DNA from: Stichopus chloronotus
Lineage: Eukaryota; Echinodermata; Holothuroidea; Aspidochirotida; Stichopodidae
Direction of reading: 5' to 3'
NCBI GenBank assembly: GCA_021234535.1
Contig: CM037830.1
Span: 15,493,116-15,557,115 of the forward strand
DNA: 64,000 bases
How positions within the stretch are numbered: position 1 is the first letter of the stretch; each line of letters opens with the position of its first letter. The translations under genes were made by a program, and so were the position numbers. The notes below the pieces were generated by a model. The model was given only the letters and a program-made list of their open reading frames with translations, did not search any database and was not told the DNA's origin. Shown piece after piece: positions 1-14,600 of the stretch.

Positions 1-2529
1 GAAACTTTTACTAACTGGGTCAGCAAACAGTAATTCTGGGACTTTGGATGGTAGCTATAGCAGTGTATGGTGCAGCTGCCAAACAAGGAAGCTACTCACA
101 TACAAAACGCACACTACTGTATGTTTGTAAAATGATCTAATTCGATTAACCGTTTCTGATTGTACTATGTGCATGTACAGTATTGTGTGTGTGTGCATGT
201 CACCACAAGAAATTTAAACAAGGATACCAATCTTGTCCATGAACAATCATTTGAAACTTTATATTAAAGTTGAAAAACGAGTTTTACTGGCAATCGCCTG
301 GTCATCTATCATTGTTCTTTGTCACTGTTTCAGTGAAAAGAAAGTTGTGGAAAAGATCACCCGCCACAAAATCTGAAAGAGAACTATTCCCTCATCTTCC
401 AGATAATTGGCTTGAAATTAGTTGGCCCTACGAAATCCAAACTCCCCACGAAACCATAGCAGTGAATCACCGTTACTTGAAATCAAACAGACCAATGGGA
501 ATGAATATGAATATTCACTTACACAAAAATGGGGCTTGCCCAAGTGTCTTTTGTACTTAGCTTTGACATATTCCATTGAATTTGATTTTCACTTACAAAA
601 TTTAATCTCATATTCCAGATTAAGGCATTGGTTCAATTGAAGAAATTAAGGCAAAAATGTCCTTTAAATACATGTATATAAACAAAGGTAACACTTGAAT
701 TGGAAATTCAAGTAACTGCAGTGGCTTCAATGCCAAGATGACAGACAGTAATTGACCTCACATGAACTCATGCAACCCTCAAGAAAGACAAGAGGGATCA
801 TGCACGCAATGACCAACAATAACTTCAACAATCAGCTTCTTGAGATGCTTTGATCATGTTGCTTGCGAGCAAGGATCTATGACACATCCAGCCTGCACAA
901 ACATGTATGCGGCTTGACTCGCCACAATCTTGTCTACAGTCTGCAATGAAGCAAATGTTGGTCGAACCAGCTTTTCTCCTACTTTCACAACACGCAGAGG
1001 CCTACTAACTTATGATGATGTTCATGTAGTGTTCAATTGCTTTCATAGTGGTACAAGCATACTGTAATCAAGCTCCAGCTACTTGAAAAAGCATGGACTG
1101 CGATTTATCATTCCAGCTGTAGAATTGATGAGACAAATTCTTCGTTGCACACACTTCACATTTCAAACATTCACTGAACAGTGATTCCACTGTGGCCCAC
1201 AGGGAACAAACTGTTGCTTGCAGCCACTTTACACATTTTGCATTATTAGATGCTGAACTGAATTCCAAACTGAACATCGAGCACTTCAACCGGTGCTGTG
1301 GCCGAGTGGATAAAATTGGTGGCAATTGAGCAATGAAGCTTAGCAACCGTGAGGTTCGGGGTTCCGTCGCCGGCCAGGTCACATTGAGATGTGCTTTTAT
1401 TCTTTCTTTTTTTCGTCCGAAAGCAATTTACAGTTCTCCATCTGAATTGACCTTGTGAAAAAAAGATGCCAACATTTATCTAAATTTGTTGACTCGAGAG
1501 TAAACGGATGTGAAGTTGCAATATGACGACACAGCAGGCTACCAGCATACTTATGTGGTTGGTAATAGGGTAAAAAAATAACTTGCCCCTGCAAGGCCCT
1601 AAAAGTATGTAGAATTGACACCGAAAGCTTGACTTGTGGCTGATGCTACATCGGAGGAGTACATTAGTATCAAGAGATTTGTGCTTTCTAAAGGTAAAAT
1701 TCTGCTTTCTTCTTATGTATTTCTTTCTGCATTGTCACTTTCTGGGCTCACCACGAGTGTTGGGAGCTTTTGTGGCTCAAAAAAAACACAAAAACAACCT
1801 GATGGTTAGAGAACAAATTTCATGAAACTGTTTCAGGTTTGCTTGCACTTACACTAAAGTGAGTACAGTAAAAATGGCAGCCTTAAGTGATCAACTGTCA
1901 GTGATATGTTTTCTTGCAAATTTTACGGTCATCTCAACAAATCTTCATGAACACATTCTATCCTGAAATTGCCAGAATTCCATCACTTTTAGTGAGAAAG
2001 AAAATTCTTGACACGGCATTAAAAGATGACAACAACTTCATGAGTGGGCTGCATCTACTGTATGCCATGGAGGATGAAAAGGTCTTGAACAATAGACTGC
2101 TGTTCCACTCATGTAGCTATTTATAGGTACCTGAGTATTTAAACCTATTTCACTGGAACTTTTTCGGAGAGGCCATTTCCTACCTGCTCAACTACTGTAT
2201 GTATCTTTCCCTAACAACAAACAGTGTGATATAGAAACACTGGATAAGGGGACTAGGTTTGAAGAAAAATCACCCAAAATAATCAAATCATGGTACAACA
2301 TGTAAGTTTCTCTGGTAGAACTTGGGAAGCAAAATAATGCCAAACTATTAAAGAGAATGAAACAAAGAGGGCAGTCTTTCGATAGAGGAATGAAACAGGG
2401 TTATTCTTCTTAGAAAACCTACTAGAAAGGGTCAAACATACGTTGACAGATAATAGAGTGCAGTATGTAGTTATCACCAGAAGAGTAGGTGAGGAGAGAA
2501 ATCAATATGGCAAATTAATTTTTACTCAC
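1..2529. other. PDCL intron or 3' region; terminal exon not identified
   Basis: The terminal PDCL exon should lie here or beyond the left edge. I looked on the minus strand for the conserved GLLPEK-type continuation and did not find it. The poorly conserved tail makes it easy to miss. The only structured content I see is the SINE at 1293-1490. Confidence 0.6.
1293..1490 (+). repeat. tRNA-derived SINE, copy 1
   Basis: A tRNA-like head starts near 1293. It has an A-box-like GTGGCCGAGTGG at about 1298-1309 and a B-box-like GAGGTTCGGGGTTCC at 1351-1365. The spacing suits a long-variable-arm Leu/Ser-type tRNA. The tRNA body is too degenerate to be functional. A tail of about 110 bp follows. That tail recurs in reverse orientation at 35055-35205, which marks this as a dispersed family and not a lone tRNA relic. 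Confidence 0.65.
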
Positions 2530-2654
2530 TCTTGTAAGAAAGCCTCTAACTCCACTGCAAAAAAATCATCCCCAAGTTGATCAGTGACTTTGATAAAATT
2601 TCCGACCAGTTGTCCTCCCTTGTAAACCAAAAGAGCAGGGAGGCCATTTTGACA
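2530..2654 (-). CDS. PDCL: PDCL coding exon 6
   Basis: This 125-bp exon has a GGCAG acceptor and a GTGAGT donor. It encodes [20 protein letters not shown] and then [20 protein letters not shown]. This is the most recognisable part of the thioredoxin-like fold. It ends two bases into a Glu/Asp codon, so at least one more coding exon must follow on the left. Confidence 0.93.
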
Positions 2655-5600
2655 CTGCCAAAGGAACATAAAACATTAAAATGCTTCAGTCAGGAATACA
2701 GTGAGACACAGCATGAGCAAAGCATGGCGTTGATGCCTTGCATGTGGTATCTCAAATCTTATTTCATACTTTGTGTAGAACAGTTTTTCATAAATATTTA
2801 AGGCCCCACAATTTTCAAGACATGCAAGAAACATCTTAAAGAGATATTCTGGTCACAGGAATACAAGACAGAAGCAAAGAAAACTGCAGTTTCCATGACG
2901 ACAAATTACTTTAAAAGCATACTACACTTTTCACATACAGTATTTTCCTTTATCCATTCTAAAGTGCGAAACGTGATAACATCTGACATGGAAAAGGAAC
3001 TCTACAATCAAATGTAATTTTAACCTTTACGACATAATAAGAAACACAATCAGCAAATTGGAAACAATCCTGGGTCAATAACAAGTGTCTTTTAACTTTC
3101 TTCCATGCATCTGTTGTCAACCATCCTTCAAAGCTACTTACAAATGAATAGCTGACTTTCATCGCAGCAGCGGCAGCTCTGCAAAACTTGACATTTGGGT
3201 ATTCTTGAGCTAAACATTGGAAACAGCCATCCAAGGCATCACACCCGGGTGTCCCCTGTCAGAAAAAGTAGAACAAGACCGATCCGATGAGAACATGAAA
3301 AATCCTACAATTTGCTGTGATACAGCGGGGCACTGATAACTTTCGTTTGATAGAAAAGCTTAAACCCTGAATGATCACGTCGACAGAACCTATGAAAAAC
3401 ATGTCCGTGCAACGAACAAATCCAATAATCTAATGAACTTATTGCCACTAACACTAAAATGGATTCCTCTCATTTGAAACCAAATCAATGCACCACTGCC
3501 AGACCTCTCTTTGTAATCCACAGTAATGCTTTCACCATGTACAGTACAGCATATTCCCTAATTTGCTATCACGTTGCTCTAACTCAGACCATGACAGGAG
3601 GTGTAATGAGGAGCTTGCTCACTGTAAATGTTATTTTCATTCTTCAAGCTCCTCCCCCCTCCTCCTGGGTGTTGCCAAATGTCACAGTATTAAACTTTTA
3701 CAATCTGACACACGCTGTAAAAGTTCATATTGCAAAGCATAAATTTTAATGCAATGAAGCAAGCGTGTGTATTAAATATCTCATACCCTATTATTGAAAA
3801 AAATGGAAAAAAAAAACAACAATTTTCAAACAATATCTGCAGTACAGTAGATATCTACCATTTGTTTTCCAAAGAGCACATCCTGTAGAGCACACAAAAA
3901 GCATATGGGTGATCTCCATACTAGTTTTGCATATTCTACTTCACTTAGATACTGTACGTGCAACAGAAAAGACTGAACTCAAAACCAATCATTTTTCATC
4001 CTCAATCTAGTAGTGTCACTATAACTATGATGTTATGCTAAATTTCTGATAACACCTGCGATGAAATGTACTCACATCTATCTTTTAGGCATGAACACCA
4101 GGGGGGGAACCACTGACCAGTCATCCCCACCTCCTCATCAACTGTGACACTATTTGTAATAGGGCTAACTTTAATAAGGTTAAAGTTTACTTTAGAAGGA
4201 AGAAATAAAAGGAAATTTGAGGGCAACACCAGGAAGACTTTACGAAAGTTTTGGAGATGCATGATAGAAATGCCCAGATGGGCAAGGTTTGTCTGATTTC
4301 TAGGACGGAAAAAGATCTGCGCAAATTGTCCAATTTGTGGCACTAGTTTATGATCCTAAAAAATTACAAAACAGTTGTCAAATAATGCACAATTTCAGAT
4401 CTAAGCACACAAAATTAAACAAAATTGTTTCAAAAGTGGAATGGGCATGCACTGGCCCCCCCTCTAATGACACCACACCCTGGGACTCCACCAGGATTGG
4501 ACTCAATCGTGACCACCCCCCTTCACAAACTTCTGGATTGAGGCCTCTGCCTTTTGTATGTATAAATGACACTCAAAGGAATAATATCCTCATGGAGAAG
4601 ATCATTGTGATAGACAAGAAAAGGCACTCTCTTTTTTTCGCTTCTTTTCTTTGTTCATTGTTCAAGATGAGGCAATAGTAACACTAAATATATACCATTT
4701 GTCATTCTGCAACAGGTAACCCAAACCTTTCCACCACACCTATCTCATTAATACAGCAAACACACTGAGATGAAAATGGATTATCAGAAGCATCTACTAC
4801 TTAAAGACAAAAAACAGCCTGTTTGTACATATATATGTCACACATACATAATATTTCTTCAAAACAGCAACAATTTGATCTCTAACGTGTAGAAAACGTT
4901 TATACAATTCAAAAGTGATTTCATTTTCATCGAGACATGAGCCCTATAAACACTGCCACTGGCGCAATTGTTTTATTGATAATTTCCTCTGTAGCTCCTT
5001 TTGGGTTCACCTCTCTCGATAATAGCATCAGCTTGTCCCTAAGTGACACGATCTAGGCACCCACACACATACTACATGAGAGTACTATGCTGTAATGATA
5101 TATTATACCGTACAGCTTTAAGCCGGTCTGCAAAAGCACAGACAGGTGAAGGAGGGAGGGGGGGGGTTATGGGAGAAAGTTCAGTAAAATTTGATAAACA
5201 GCAGTGGCAATTAAATACACCAGTCTATGAAATGCCATACACCATGCTCAAGTAAAATTGCATAAACTCTAGTCATTAAAATGCACCGGGTTCCAGTAAT
5301 AAATTTGGAGAATGTTCTGAGAGATTGCACACGCTTCACAAACAATTTCACCCCACACTGATCAGAACATACCATGCCGTTGCGACAATTACGACTGCCT
5401 GATTAAACCATTTCTGGACCATGCACGTAAATGTGATTTACGTTGGAAACTTGAAACACTAAGTTTGCGGCAGGAGGGCAAAACAGCACAGCAGATAAAA
5501 TGAAAAAGACGCATGGACTGAAAAAGAACGGCGACAGCCAAATGAAGGATGGTGAGAGGCTACAGAACGAAACAAAAAAGCATCGACAACGTGACGAATT

Positions 5601-8600
5601 AAAATGCGAAAAAATATTGAGAAAAGGTTAAAGTGTGGCAATATGTGCAGATGTGTGACATCATATCACCTGCAATTCTGACAATACATTTTTTCGTGGT
5701 TTTTCTTCAATGTAATAATATGTGTATATCTTCAGAAGATGAATCAATCAAATGGAAGTACCAAAATGATACAACGGAGCAAAGCAATCACTTGTCTATA
5801 CTGGTACAGCTGTCTAACTGTCTGACTGTATTATACTACTGATTTGTATTGTACCTGATATTACTGCATATATGTGCTTCTAACTTAATAAAAGGCAATC
5901 AGAAAAGACAACATACTTTTCTTGCTTTGGATTTGATATGTACAGTTACAGAAGTTTCATGTGAACACATACAGTGGTGTCGTACTTTATGTGATGAGGT
6001 CTCCACCATAAGCTCGACCACAAATATGAAGTGCGAGTACTTGCATACATGACAGTTCAGTACCACTATCAATTGAGGGATGCGATCCGCGGTCCTGGCG
6101 ATCTGTGTCACGGGGGCTCATTGGTGAAGAATGTCAGAGGATAAGATGTCCCAAAGGGGTTCATGGTCCAAAAACACTTTCATGTAAACTCAATATGAAG
6201 AAATTAAGGTGAAGAGAACTATCCTAAAGTTCCCCATCCACCAGGATCTTAATTCTAGGCAGTCCATCTCCAAATGTGTGAAAAGCATTACAGCCTACAA
6301 ACAGTTGGGAGTAGGATGTGACTTCAGTTGTCAAAAGTTTGGGTTTTGTTAGGTCTCTAAAACAACTACAAATCCTTCTTTACAGTTACATTGTGAGATT
6401 CATATCTGGCTCACTTTTCTTTTTCAATTTAACTTCTCTAAACAGGAGAGGAGGGGGGGGAGTAAATGTCTAAAAGATCCCAACCCTCTTAGAGTTGGGA
6501 GGGTACAGTAACTGCCTAAAAGTGCACTCAGAAAAAATTCTTGTGGTGCATAATATAATATCAGTAAAGTCATTTTTCTGTCAAAAACTGGCAAAGTATC
6601 TATGAAAATCTACAGGGCAAATACCCTTCCCCCCTCCCATATTTTCTTACTTATCAACCATAGTTTCTTAACAATGGTGCCAGCGAGGCCTGCTTCTGTA
6701 AATGTTACAGCACTCTTTCATGTTTTTTTTTTTCTTAAAATTCAATAATTCTCGAGCGTACGGTCTCTGACACGAAGACTCCGTATTTTTCCATCGACCC
6801 TTGAAACAGGAAAACGAGACTGGTAATCTCATACAACGACTCCATTCTGGTAGTGATGTGCGTCTACTTTAATGTATCACCAGGGTCTATGATTCTGGTC
6901 AAATTCTGACCATCACTGGAGTGACATCTCACTTTTCAGCGAACAAAATGTCGTGAATCGCTCTTTGGAATCCACATCCATTCCTCAGTCACGGATTGTG
7001 AAAGCATCTCCTGCCGGTGACGTCCTCGTGTAGGGAATCACGTTAACAGGGCCCCTGAACCCTGGACAAGTCTGACAGATACTGTTCATCAAAAATGCAA
7101 TTTTATTGCACATTTCTCAGTGTAGTGTGATGTCACTGAAACTAAACAGATATGAGTAATTATCTTAATCATGAGATCAATTCTATGCCATTTTGTTACA
7201 TGCTGTTCCTCATCACGGACTTCACAGACTCTGAACTTTGATATAAAGGTACAAACTTTCTCGCGATTTTGAAGACTGCAAGACGGTATAGGAAAGAGAG
7301 CGCACTATACACAGCACAGTGTTGAGCTTTAAGAAATTTCTTTCGTCTTCTTACGAATGTACTTTGTTGTACTTTTTCTTCAAAAGAAGTTATCTCACTA
7401 ACTGCTATCATCATCAATAAAATTAATGATTTACAACTTGCTACAACCATAAGTTCACTTGTATTGTGCTCTTTTACAATGCACAATCACTTCCTAAATT
7501 AATTTGATTGTGTCATGTCTCAGGTATCTGTAATACACTTCAAATCTGAATTTGGTAATAAACAGCTAGTACTTTCAAACTCGTTCTGTCATCTGAAAGA
7601 CAACAGAAAGATCATCCATCTCAGATTCTAGGCATCTCAAATGCCAGGCCTACCACTAAACCAATACAAACCCCTTTTTAGTTCCAATATTTTGTTGAGC
7701 ATGTTCCTTATTTCTTACTTTTACTTTTTCTCTTGTTTTGTAAAGCACTATGAGTTTTTTGGTGAATTTGGTGCATAACAAGTTTAATAATTGATACTAT
7801 ATCACTAAACTTTCTGATTGTATGCAAAGTCAAGAACAAAGGAGAAAAAAATGGTCAACTCCATGATTCTGTTCATGGAACTACGATGGGGCTGACACTC
7901 ATAATCGATCACTCGCCAGTAATAGCAAATACGCTTTGGCAGTCCAATTAATTGTAACTCATACTGCAATTTCTCAACAGCGACTACTGTACTGCAGGAT
8001 TAGTCCAAAGAACTGATCACACTGTGGGAGAAATGTCACAAATTGTCGCCACCACTCTAACCGTCTCAAATTCTCAATCTTGCGAAAAGACTCCCCTTAG
8101 AAAAATACAATAAAACTTCTGTAAATAACATGGTTAAAGAATTTGTAGAAGAAAGTAAAGCCAGCCTAGCATGGAAGAACATAAAATATTTTGTTCTCTA
8201 CTTTTTTCAATCAAGACAAGGACATTACTGTACATATATAACAGATTCATTGCAGTGACAGAGAGAACTAGACGAGTAAACCAACACCAAGAAAAACTGG
8301 TCACAGCTGTCAGCAGTACATGAAACATGTCATTGTTCCATATTCCTTTATATCAAACCATCATACTGTGAGGGTCCAAGATCATCCATTTGTATCTAAC
8401 TTTAAGTTACCAATGTAAATTTTTTTTTTCTTTTTTGGCAGTGGTGGTTACAACTGGTCATGTCATAAATAGGATGAGAGTTTGGAAATACCTTAAGTCC
8501 GAATGACAGTCTTTTAAATATTTCGCACATTGGCAGATGTGGTATTAATTCTATAAAATTGCTGGCTGTCAGTTTCACTGAGGGCACTGAACCATAAACT

Positions 8601-11600
8601 ACCAATTTCCGTACATTTAAACTTCGATGAAATGCAGTACTAGTCAAGCCATGGATCACTACGACAACTGGCTTTGAACCTACGTTTATTACTCTCTCTC
8701 TACCCTTTGGGAGTTAATTACAGACATAAGGCAATACCCACAGAGGAATTAAAGAGCTTAGTCTTCCAGATTGCAATTTCCTGAGAAGATTTAGAGATGA
8801 GACCCTGCAGAATCTATCACTTTCTGCAATCTTCGGTCGGACATGCTGCAGGCCTGTTACCCTTCAGCGTTGTAGCTGCCGATTCCCCTCCTCGACCCCA
8901 CCTCCTCTAAACCTACCCCCTCTTTCCCCCATCATTTCCCATTATTTGAAACCACATGAGTCAAAATGAATATCACATTCCTTAAAGGCTGCGACAATAT
9001 CCACAAGTCCCAACTTATAGCAATATCAAGCAGTGAGACCTTTCGCCTTCATATCATGTACAGTAGAGTGTCATCAAAATACATCAAACATAATCCAGTG
9101 TGTGTTCATAGAGACAATTCTTCAGAGGACACTGCATAGAAATTTGTTCACAGTTTTGTTATTTTCTATTTACTATTGTCTTCTTCCTTTCATTTCACTA
9201 TCAGCGGACTGCTCGTAAAGATTTCGCTTCCTCTGTCATCCTCCTCCTCATACATTTGGTTCATTTAAGGTCCTGTTCTTTGTGTCGTTGCTTACTTGTG
9301 GACGCAAATTCAAAGTGTGCATAATCAGCCTGGAACACTAAACTTTTATGGAAAGCAGAAATTTTACTAGCATAGCTTGAAGCTAAAATGCACTTTCCAG
9401 TATCTATATATAATACTGCATCGGATGTAATACCTTTGTGATGTGTGCAAATCAGAAAGTGCAAACCATGCCACTGACATTAAGAAACCTTGAGTTGTTG
9501 TTTCACTTTTCTTCCTTTTTAAGGTACCACACCTATTACGCTGATCAATTGCCTCTGATCTTTGTCAAACTCCATCAGGGCCGTCTCTGACACCTCTGAA
9601 GCAGATACTGATGGAAAACCTCAGGGACTGTGAGAGGAATGCTTGTAGAGGGCAATGGCACGAAAAGAGGAGACGCAGCAGGAACTGTACTTAAGGTGGC
9701 ACTCATTTTGCTTCTACTTCAGTAAATCAGCCAGGCGCAATGTCGAATCCTTTGTCACATGTTGCTTCACTAGTACCTAAGTCTAATTACCTCGGTTAAT
9801 GTCCGATTATGCGCTCGATTGTAACGTTGACAAAACTGCTTTCACCTAATCAATCATGAGACATGAAGTACTGTCTCGTGTCCCTGCTGTGGGGTGGATC
9901 ACGATCTCGGCTGTTGCATCGTCACACCTGATGTTCTTCTGCTCTGAAACTTTGGGTCTTTGCAAAGGTTTGAACAAGTTATAATTTAATTAAATCCAAA
10001 TACAGTTTAATATCACTTTAACTTCTGTTTGGAAGCAAAGGCTGATCAATGAGATATACATGCAGAGTGCATACACTCCAGTGAACGAGTTACGTGGTCA
10101 CTAACTCTGCTGCTGTTTACTTGCAAGCAACAACAACAACAAAAAAATGTCGTTTTTCATAGTTTTGATCTTAACTTTTGATTTGTTTGCCCCATGAATT
10201 TTACCGGTAAATTTTTCAGGAAATAAACTACACTGAAATGAAAATGTGAAGGGAATCTGATAATCAGAGATATCTGAAAAAGATGATTTAGCTTCTTGAA
10301 CTGCTATCAGAGACCGTTATAGTTTCTGCACACATTCAACTGAATGATCAGAAGAATACCAGAATAATAAATTCATCTGAACCACCTGACAGGTACAGAA
10401 TATATATGTATATTCTAATATGGCCTTGCAACCAACAAGAAGGACCCACTTGGAAAGTCTCAAAAGCATACATGATCCAGACTTTTGTAAAGGTGACTTT
10501 GAAACTCTAATAAACAGTGGTGGCATGGTTGGGGTGGCCTGTGGGCCATGGCTGACAGCAGTGGTTTTTCCAGGGAACCGCAAGAGTGAAAGGACACCTA
10601 GGAAGAGTACTTTTACTAAAAAAATTTTCTGGTATGCTCCGCTTTACTTACTAGTCTTCCCACAATTTCAGCTATCATGTAAGTGATGTGGGGCACCACT
10701 TCAGCTTTGGTTCCCCCATCCCTTCCCAGGGAGGATGCACCCACCCTGACACCAATTAGGAACAAAATGCTTCTGCTTCGCTTTGTGCATATAGGTGTAT
10801 CCAGAACACGTAAAAAGTAAGGTGAGATCTGTCAAGTCTCTGCTGGACGTAAATTGCTGTGAAACTTCCACACAATTGACCGGTGTTATTTTCTCACAAT
10901 AATGCCAAGGGGAAGCGAGACTTTCATCGGAGACAGAGAGGAGAGAAAATCACTCTTTGAGGACATTAACTTCAAGATGAGAAATTGTTGAAGGATTTCT
11001 AGCCGCTCTAGTCTCCAGCAATGTTCCAGCAAATAGGACTATGTCCCTGTAGGTGAAAATAGTTGAAACATGCTGGAAAGAGTTGTTTCAGGGAACATGT
11101 GCAGGACTCCACTTGTTTCGGTGACGTCTGCACAGAGATATGCTGAAACAACATGCCTGATTGATCGCCTGATTATTTCAGCCCGACCTAACGCATTCCC
11201 AGGTACAGCCACGCTGTACATGCAAATTGACTGCCGATTCTGGCAATGCCAAAATGGGTAAATGTGGTTGATCACACTGTGAAATATTTTAGCCATTCAT
11301 TATTGCATTTAATTTGTACTGGACATTTGGTGGAAGACTAAACCTAGTGCACAGCATCTTGATGAGAAGCTCTATGATTACTTGAACGTCTGTCCTAAAC
11401 CAGAAAACCTCTGATTGATTTACAGCTTCATTGATATTTTGGACTACTAAACTTAAACCAATTTAATGGAATTTTGCATTTAAAAAATTTACCACATAAA
11501 GGACAAAGTTAGCGAGACATTTTACTCCTTACAAAAATGTGGAAACTATTACACTTCTTAAGATGAGTTTCCATTGCTGCAGGAGATGCATATCACCCAA

Positions 11601-14600
11601 TTAAACTTTAAGTACACTACACATCTGACTCAATGTACAGTAGCTGAATAATCAAACATAGGATGGTAGGCTGCAGTTTGTGATGAAAGCCTGACAGAGT
11701 TTCCTTAAAAATTCCAAAACTCCAATGGTTTGGTTGGCTACGAGTGACTCACATGTCCGAGCATAAAAGATGGGAGTGTATTTGTTATGCTGAGAAGGGT
11801 AAGTGAGTAGTGCAGTTTTCTGCAAGCAATACAACTGTAATAACCCAAGTTTGGTGGAGTGTGCACGTGACTATGTGTCAAGTTGAATGCAATCTTGGTT
11901 CAATATATTTTGTACTATTACACCATTGCGATTGCATGGGGTAACTGGACTCCTAAAGTGAATGTTCCCGTGCTGAACATTTGAAAACTGGTACAGTTCT
12001 GAATAAAGATATTGCGCACTATCTTTCTGCTATTATAAAATTCAAATTTTTTTCTACAAATAATAGAAATCTTAGGAGTATAATCTTTTAAGACCCAGAG
12101 AAACATTCCAATGAATGGTGAATGAGGAATAAAACTGCACATGGAATTTTGAAGTGATTTGTTTACAAAACTGTGTTTTCCCTGTTTTAAGTGAATTACT
12201 AATGCACAATAACATATTTTCCCACCATATATGGACATACTACAACTGACTGGCACAAAAAGTGAAGAACATCCATGTACAGTGCTATACTGTACCTTAA
12301 AGAACAGATTTTAAACATTGCAGTGGTAGAACAGAAAATAATTACCACAGTAGATCAAAGTTCTCTGGAACTTACCTGAACCTACCGGTGTGAACAAATG
12401 TCTGAATGAAAAATTCTCTATTCATGAGGGGAATGTGATTCTCATTGCTATTATTGTAATTCAAGAAGAAAGTAATAAAGAACAACAAATAACATCAACA
12501 TGAGACATAGCACAAATTGCCATGAACGGTATGTTCAGTAACATCGAATGCACTCAACGTGCAATTAGCTCACGTAGAGGGAATGAAAATTTACGGAGGA
12601 AAAGTGGCGATACATCACTTACGTGTCCATAAACATGGACCACCACCGAGACGACTTTGCTCTCGTTGTCGATGGCATCGACATAGTTCTCCCTCGTCAG
12701 TTCAATGACACTGCCGAATGTGGGTCTGGAAAAATAAAATATGACAGAAAAGAAAGTGAAAAGCATTTCACTCAATAACAGTTCATGTTGAACTACAAGA
12801 ATCACCGAGTACAGTGGTTGGGGTCACGTAGAGTTCTCAGGTTTTGCACATTTATTTTACATGTTAATGGTGGTGTTGGCAGTCAGGTCTAATCGAGCTG
12901 GTACCATGAACAGTGCTTAAAATATGGCCTTGTGTTTAATCTGATATAACATAAGCTTCATGATGTAAATTATATCACGGTACTGTTGAAGGGGGCCCAT
13001 GAATCCTCTGGCATTTTTTTAAAGATGCCATGCATTCCCTTTGGGGAAAACATGACTGACAGTCTGCACTGAGCACTTAAACTGCTTTTGTAGCAACAAA
13101 GCCACGGTTCTCTTTATTTTCAAATTACAGTAAATTCCAAATTTGATTGAATTTGGAAAGAAAAGCCAAAATGATAGCAAAATGGTTACAGTACATCACC
13201 TGAGAAGACTTATGATCATAAATACCAGTTGCAAGGGTTGATCTGGGATTATGACTAACCATTACAGTATGTAATTTTTTTTCAGTTACTTTATAGCAGG
13301 AGTTGCCAACCTGTGACCCACAGACCAAAGAGGAACCGCTGAGATATACCATGTACATGGGCCCCAGTGTCCCCCTATTGAACAGAAATAAAGTTAAAGA
13401 GAATAAAAAAGATAGTGACAACCTAAAAAGGAAATGTAATAAAGATACCATCCGTTCAAAAGCTTGTGATGAAACTAAGAGCTTGCTGTCAAATCCTAAC
13501 AAACTTACTTACATGTTGATACTAGTGATTTTTCATATTTACAGTAAGGCATCTCTTGCCATAGATATGTCTACATGCATAATACTACATACACTTCATT
13601 TATACTTGATAATTACATTGTGTTTCTTGTCACGCGTTTACGGACCACGACGGTTTTCTTTTGTTCAGTATGGATAGCATAAACAGAAGGATCGATCGAG
13701 AGCAGGCTTGCAGCCTGTGAGTCTGCAACAAAGTTTAAAGGTGGACAATGTGGCCCCTTGATTCAAACAGTTTCACAACCAATGGTTAAAGGTTACTTGT
13801 TCAAGTAACTGCAATTACAATACTGTATGTATGAGAGTGTAGAAGTGTACTCATTTGAATGTCCACCAGGTTACATTTTTTTGTTACCTTGGCTGCTCTA
13901 GCAAGAGGATCATTGCCAATTTGTCGGTGGATTTACGCCAATTGAAACACAACCGTAATGTTATCAAAGCAACTCTCACGCAGGGAATAAACCTGTACAC
14001 AGCAGTGCCACTAAAGATTGCAATTTCTAATGAGTAAATGGTTTATACTACTTGTGTCTGGCTGCAATGATGAACTGTATGACCAAGGAAAGAATTGGGA
14101 ACAAATTTACACTTTTAAGGTGGTCAACGGACACTGCGGTCAAGTGGGCAACGTCAGGGTTTTGTGGCAGAATCAAACGTCAGAACTACACTGCGGATTA
14201 AATCGAGGACACTTAAAGTTCACCCACTGCCTCTCTAGTGAAGCAATATTTCATTTCAATAGCACAACAATTAAGTGTCCTCCGGATCATAATTGGCATT
14301 GGCTGTGCAACACTACCACTAAAACTTGACAATTCCGACATCGTAACCTGACTTGGGCATTTATGCTTCGGCGATCCGTGGATCAGACGCCTCACAGATG
14401 ATTGGAGAGAAAGAACCATTAAGTGACAGGTAAAATATGCAAACGTGGGCTTGCGCCAGGCAGGCGTGGATATTACTCTGCTGGCACCCATTTCATAATG
14501 GTTATTAATCATGCAATTCTGCTCAATTAAACAAAAAAGTCAAGGAGGGGGGAATGAAGACAAAACTGATCTTTCGAACCAACCATCGGATCACTCGGTG

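Noticed and set aside
1293..1380. Functional tRNA-Leu or tRNA-Ser gene
   Set aside because: Stem pairing and the anticodon arm are not intact, and the same tail occurs in another copy, so it is a SINE.
10317..10686. Pair of opposite 88-codon frames
   Set aside because: They are mutual shadows with no domain signal or splice context.
13297..13790. Possible degraded hAT element (GTTGCCAACCTGTGACCC and TGGCCCCTTGATTC ends)
   Set aside because: The ends are only loosely complementary and I found no matching 8-bp target duplication.
14018..14329. 103-codon plus-strand frame in the PDCL intron
   Set aside because: Cys- and His-containing but with no recognisable domain, and an equally long open frame exists on the other strand.
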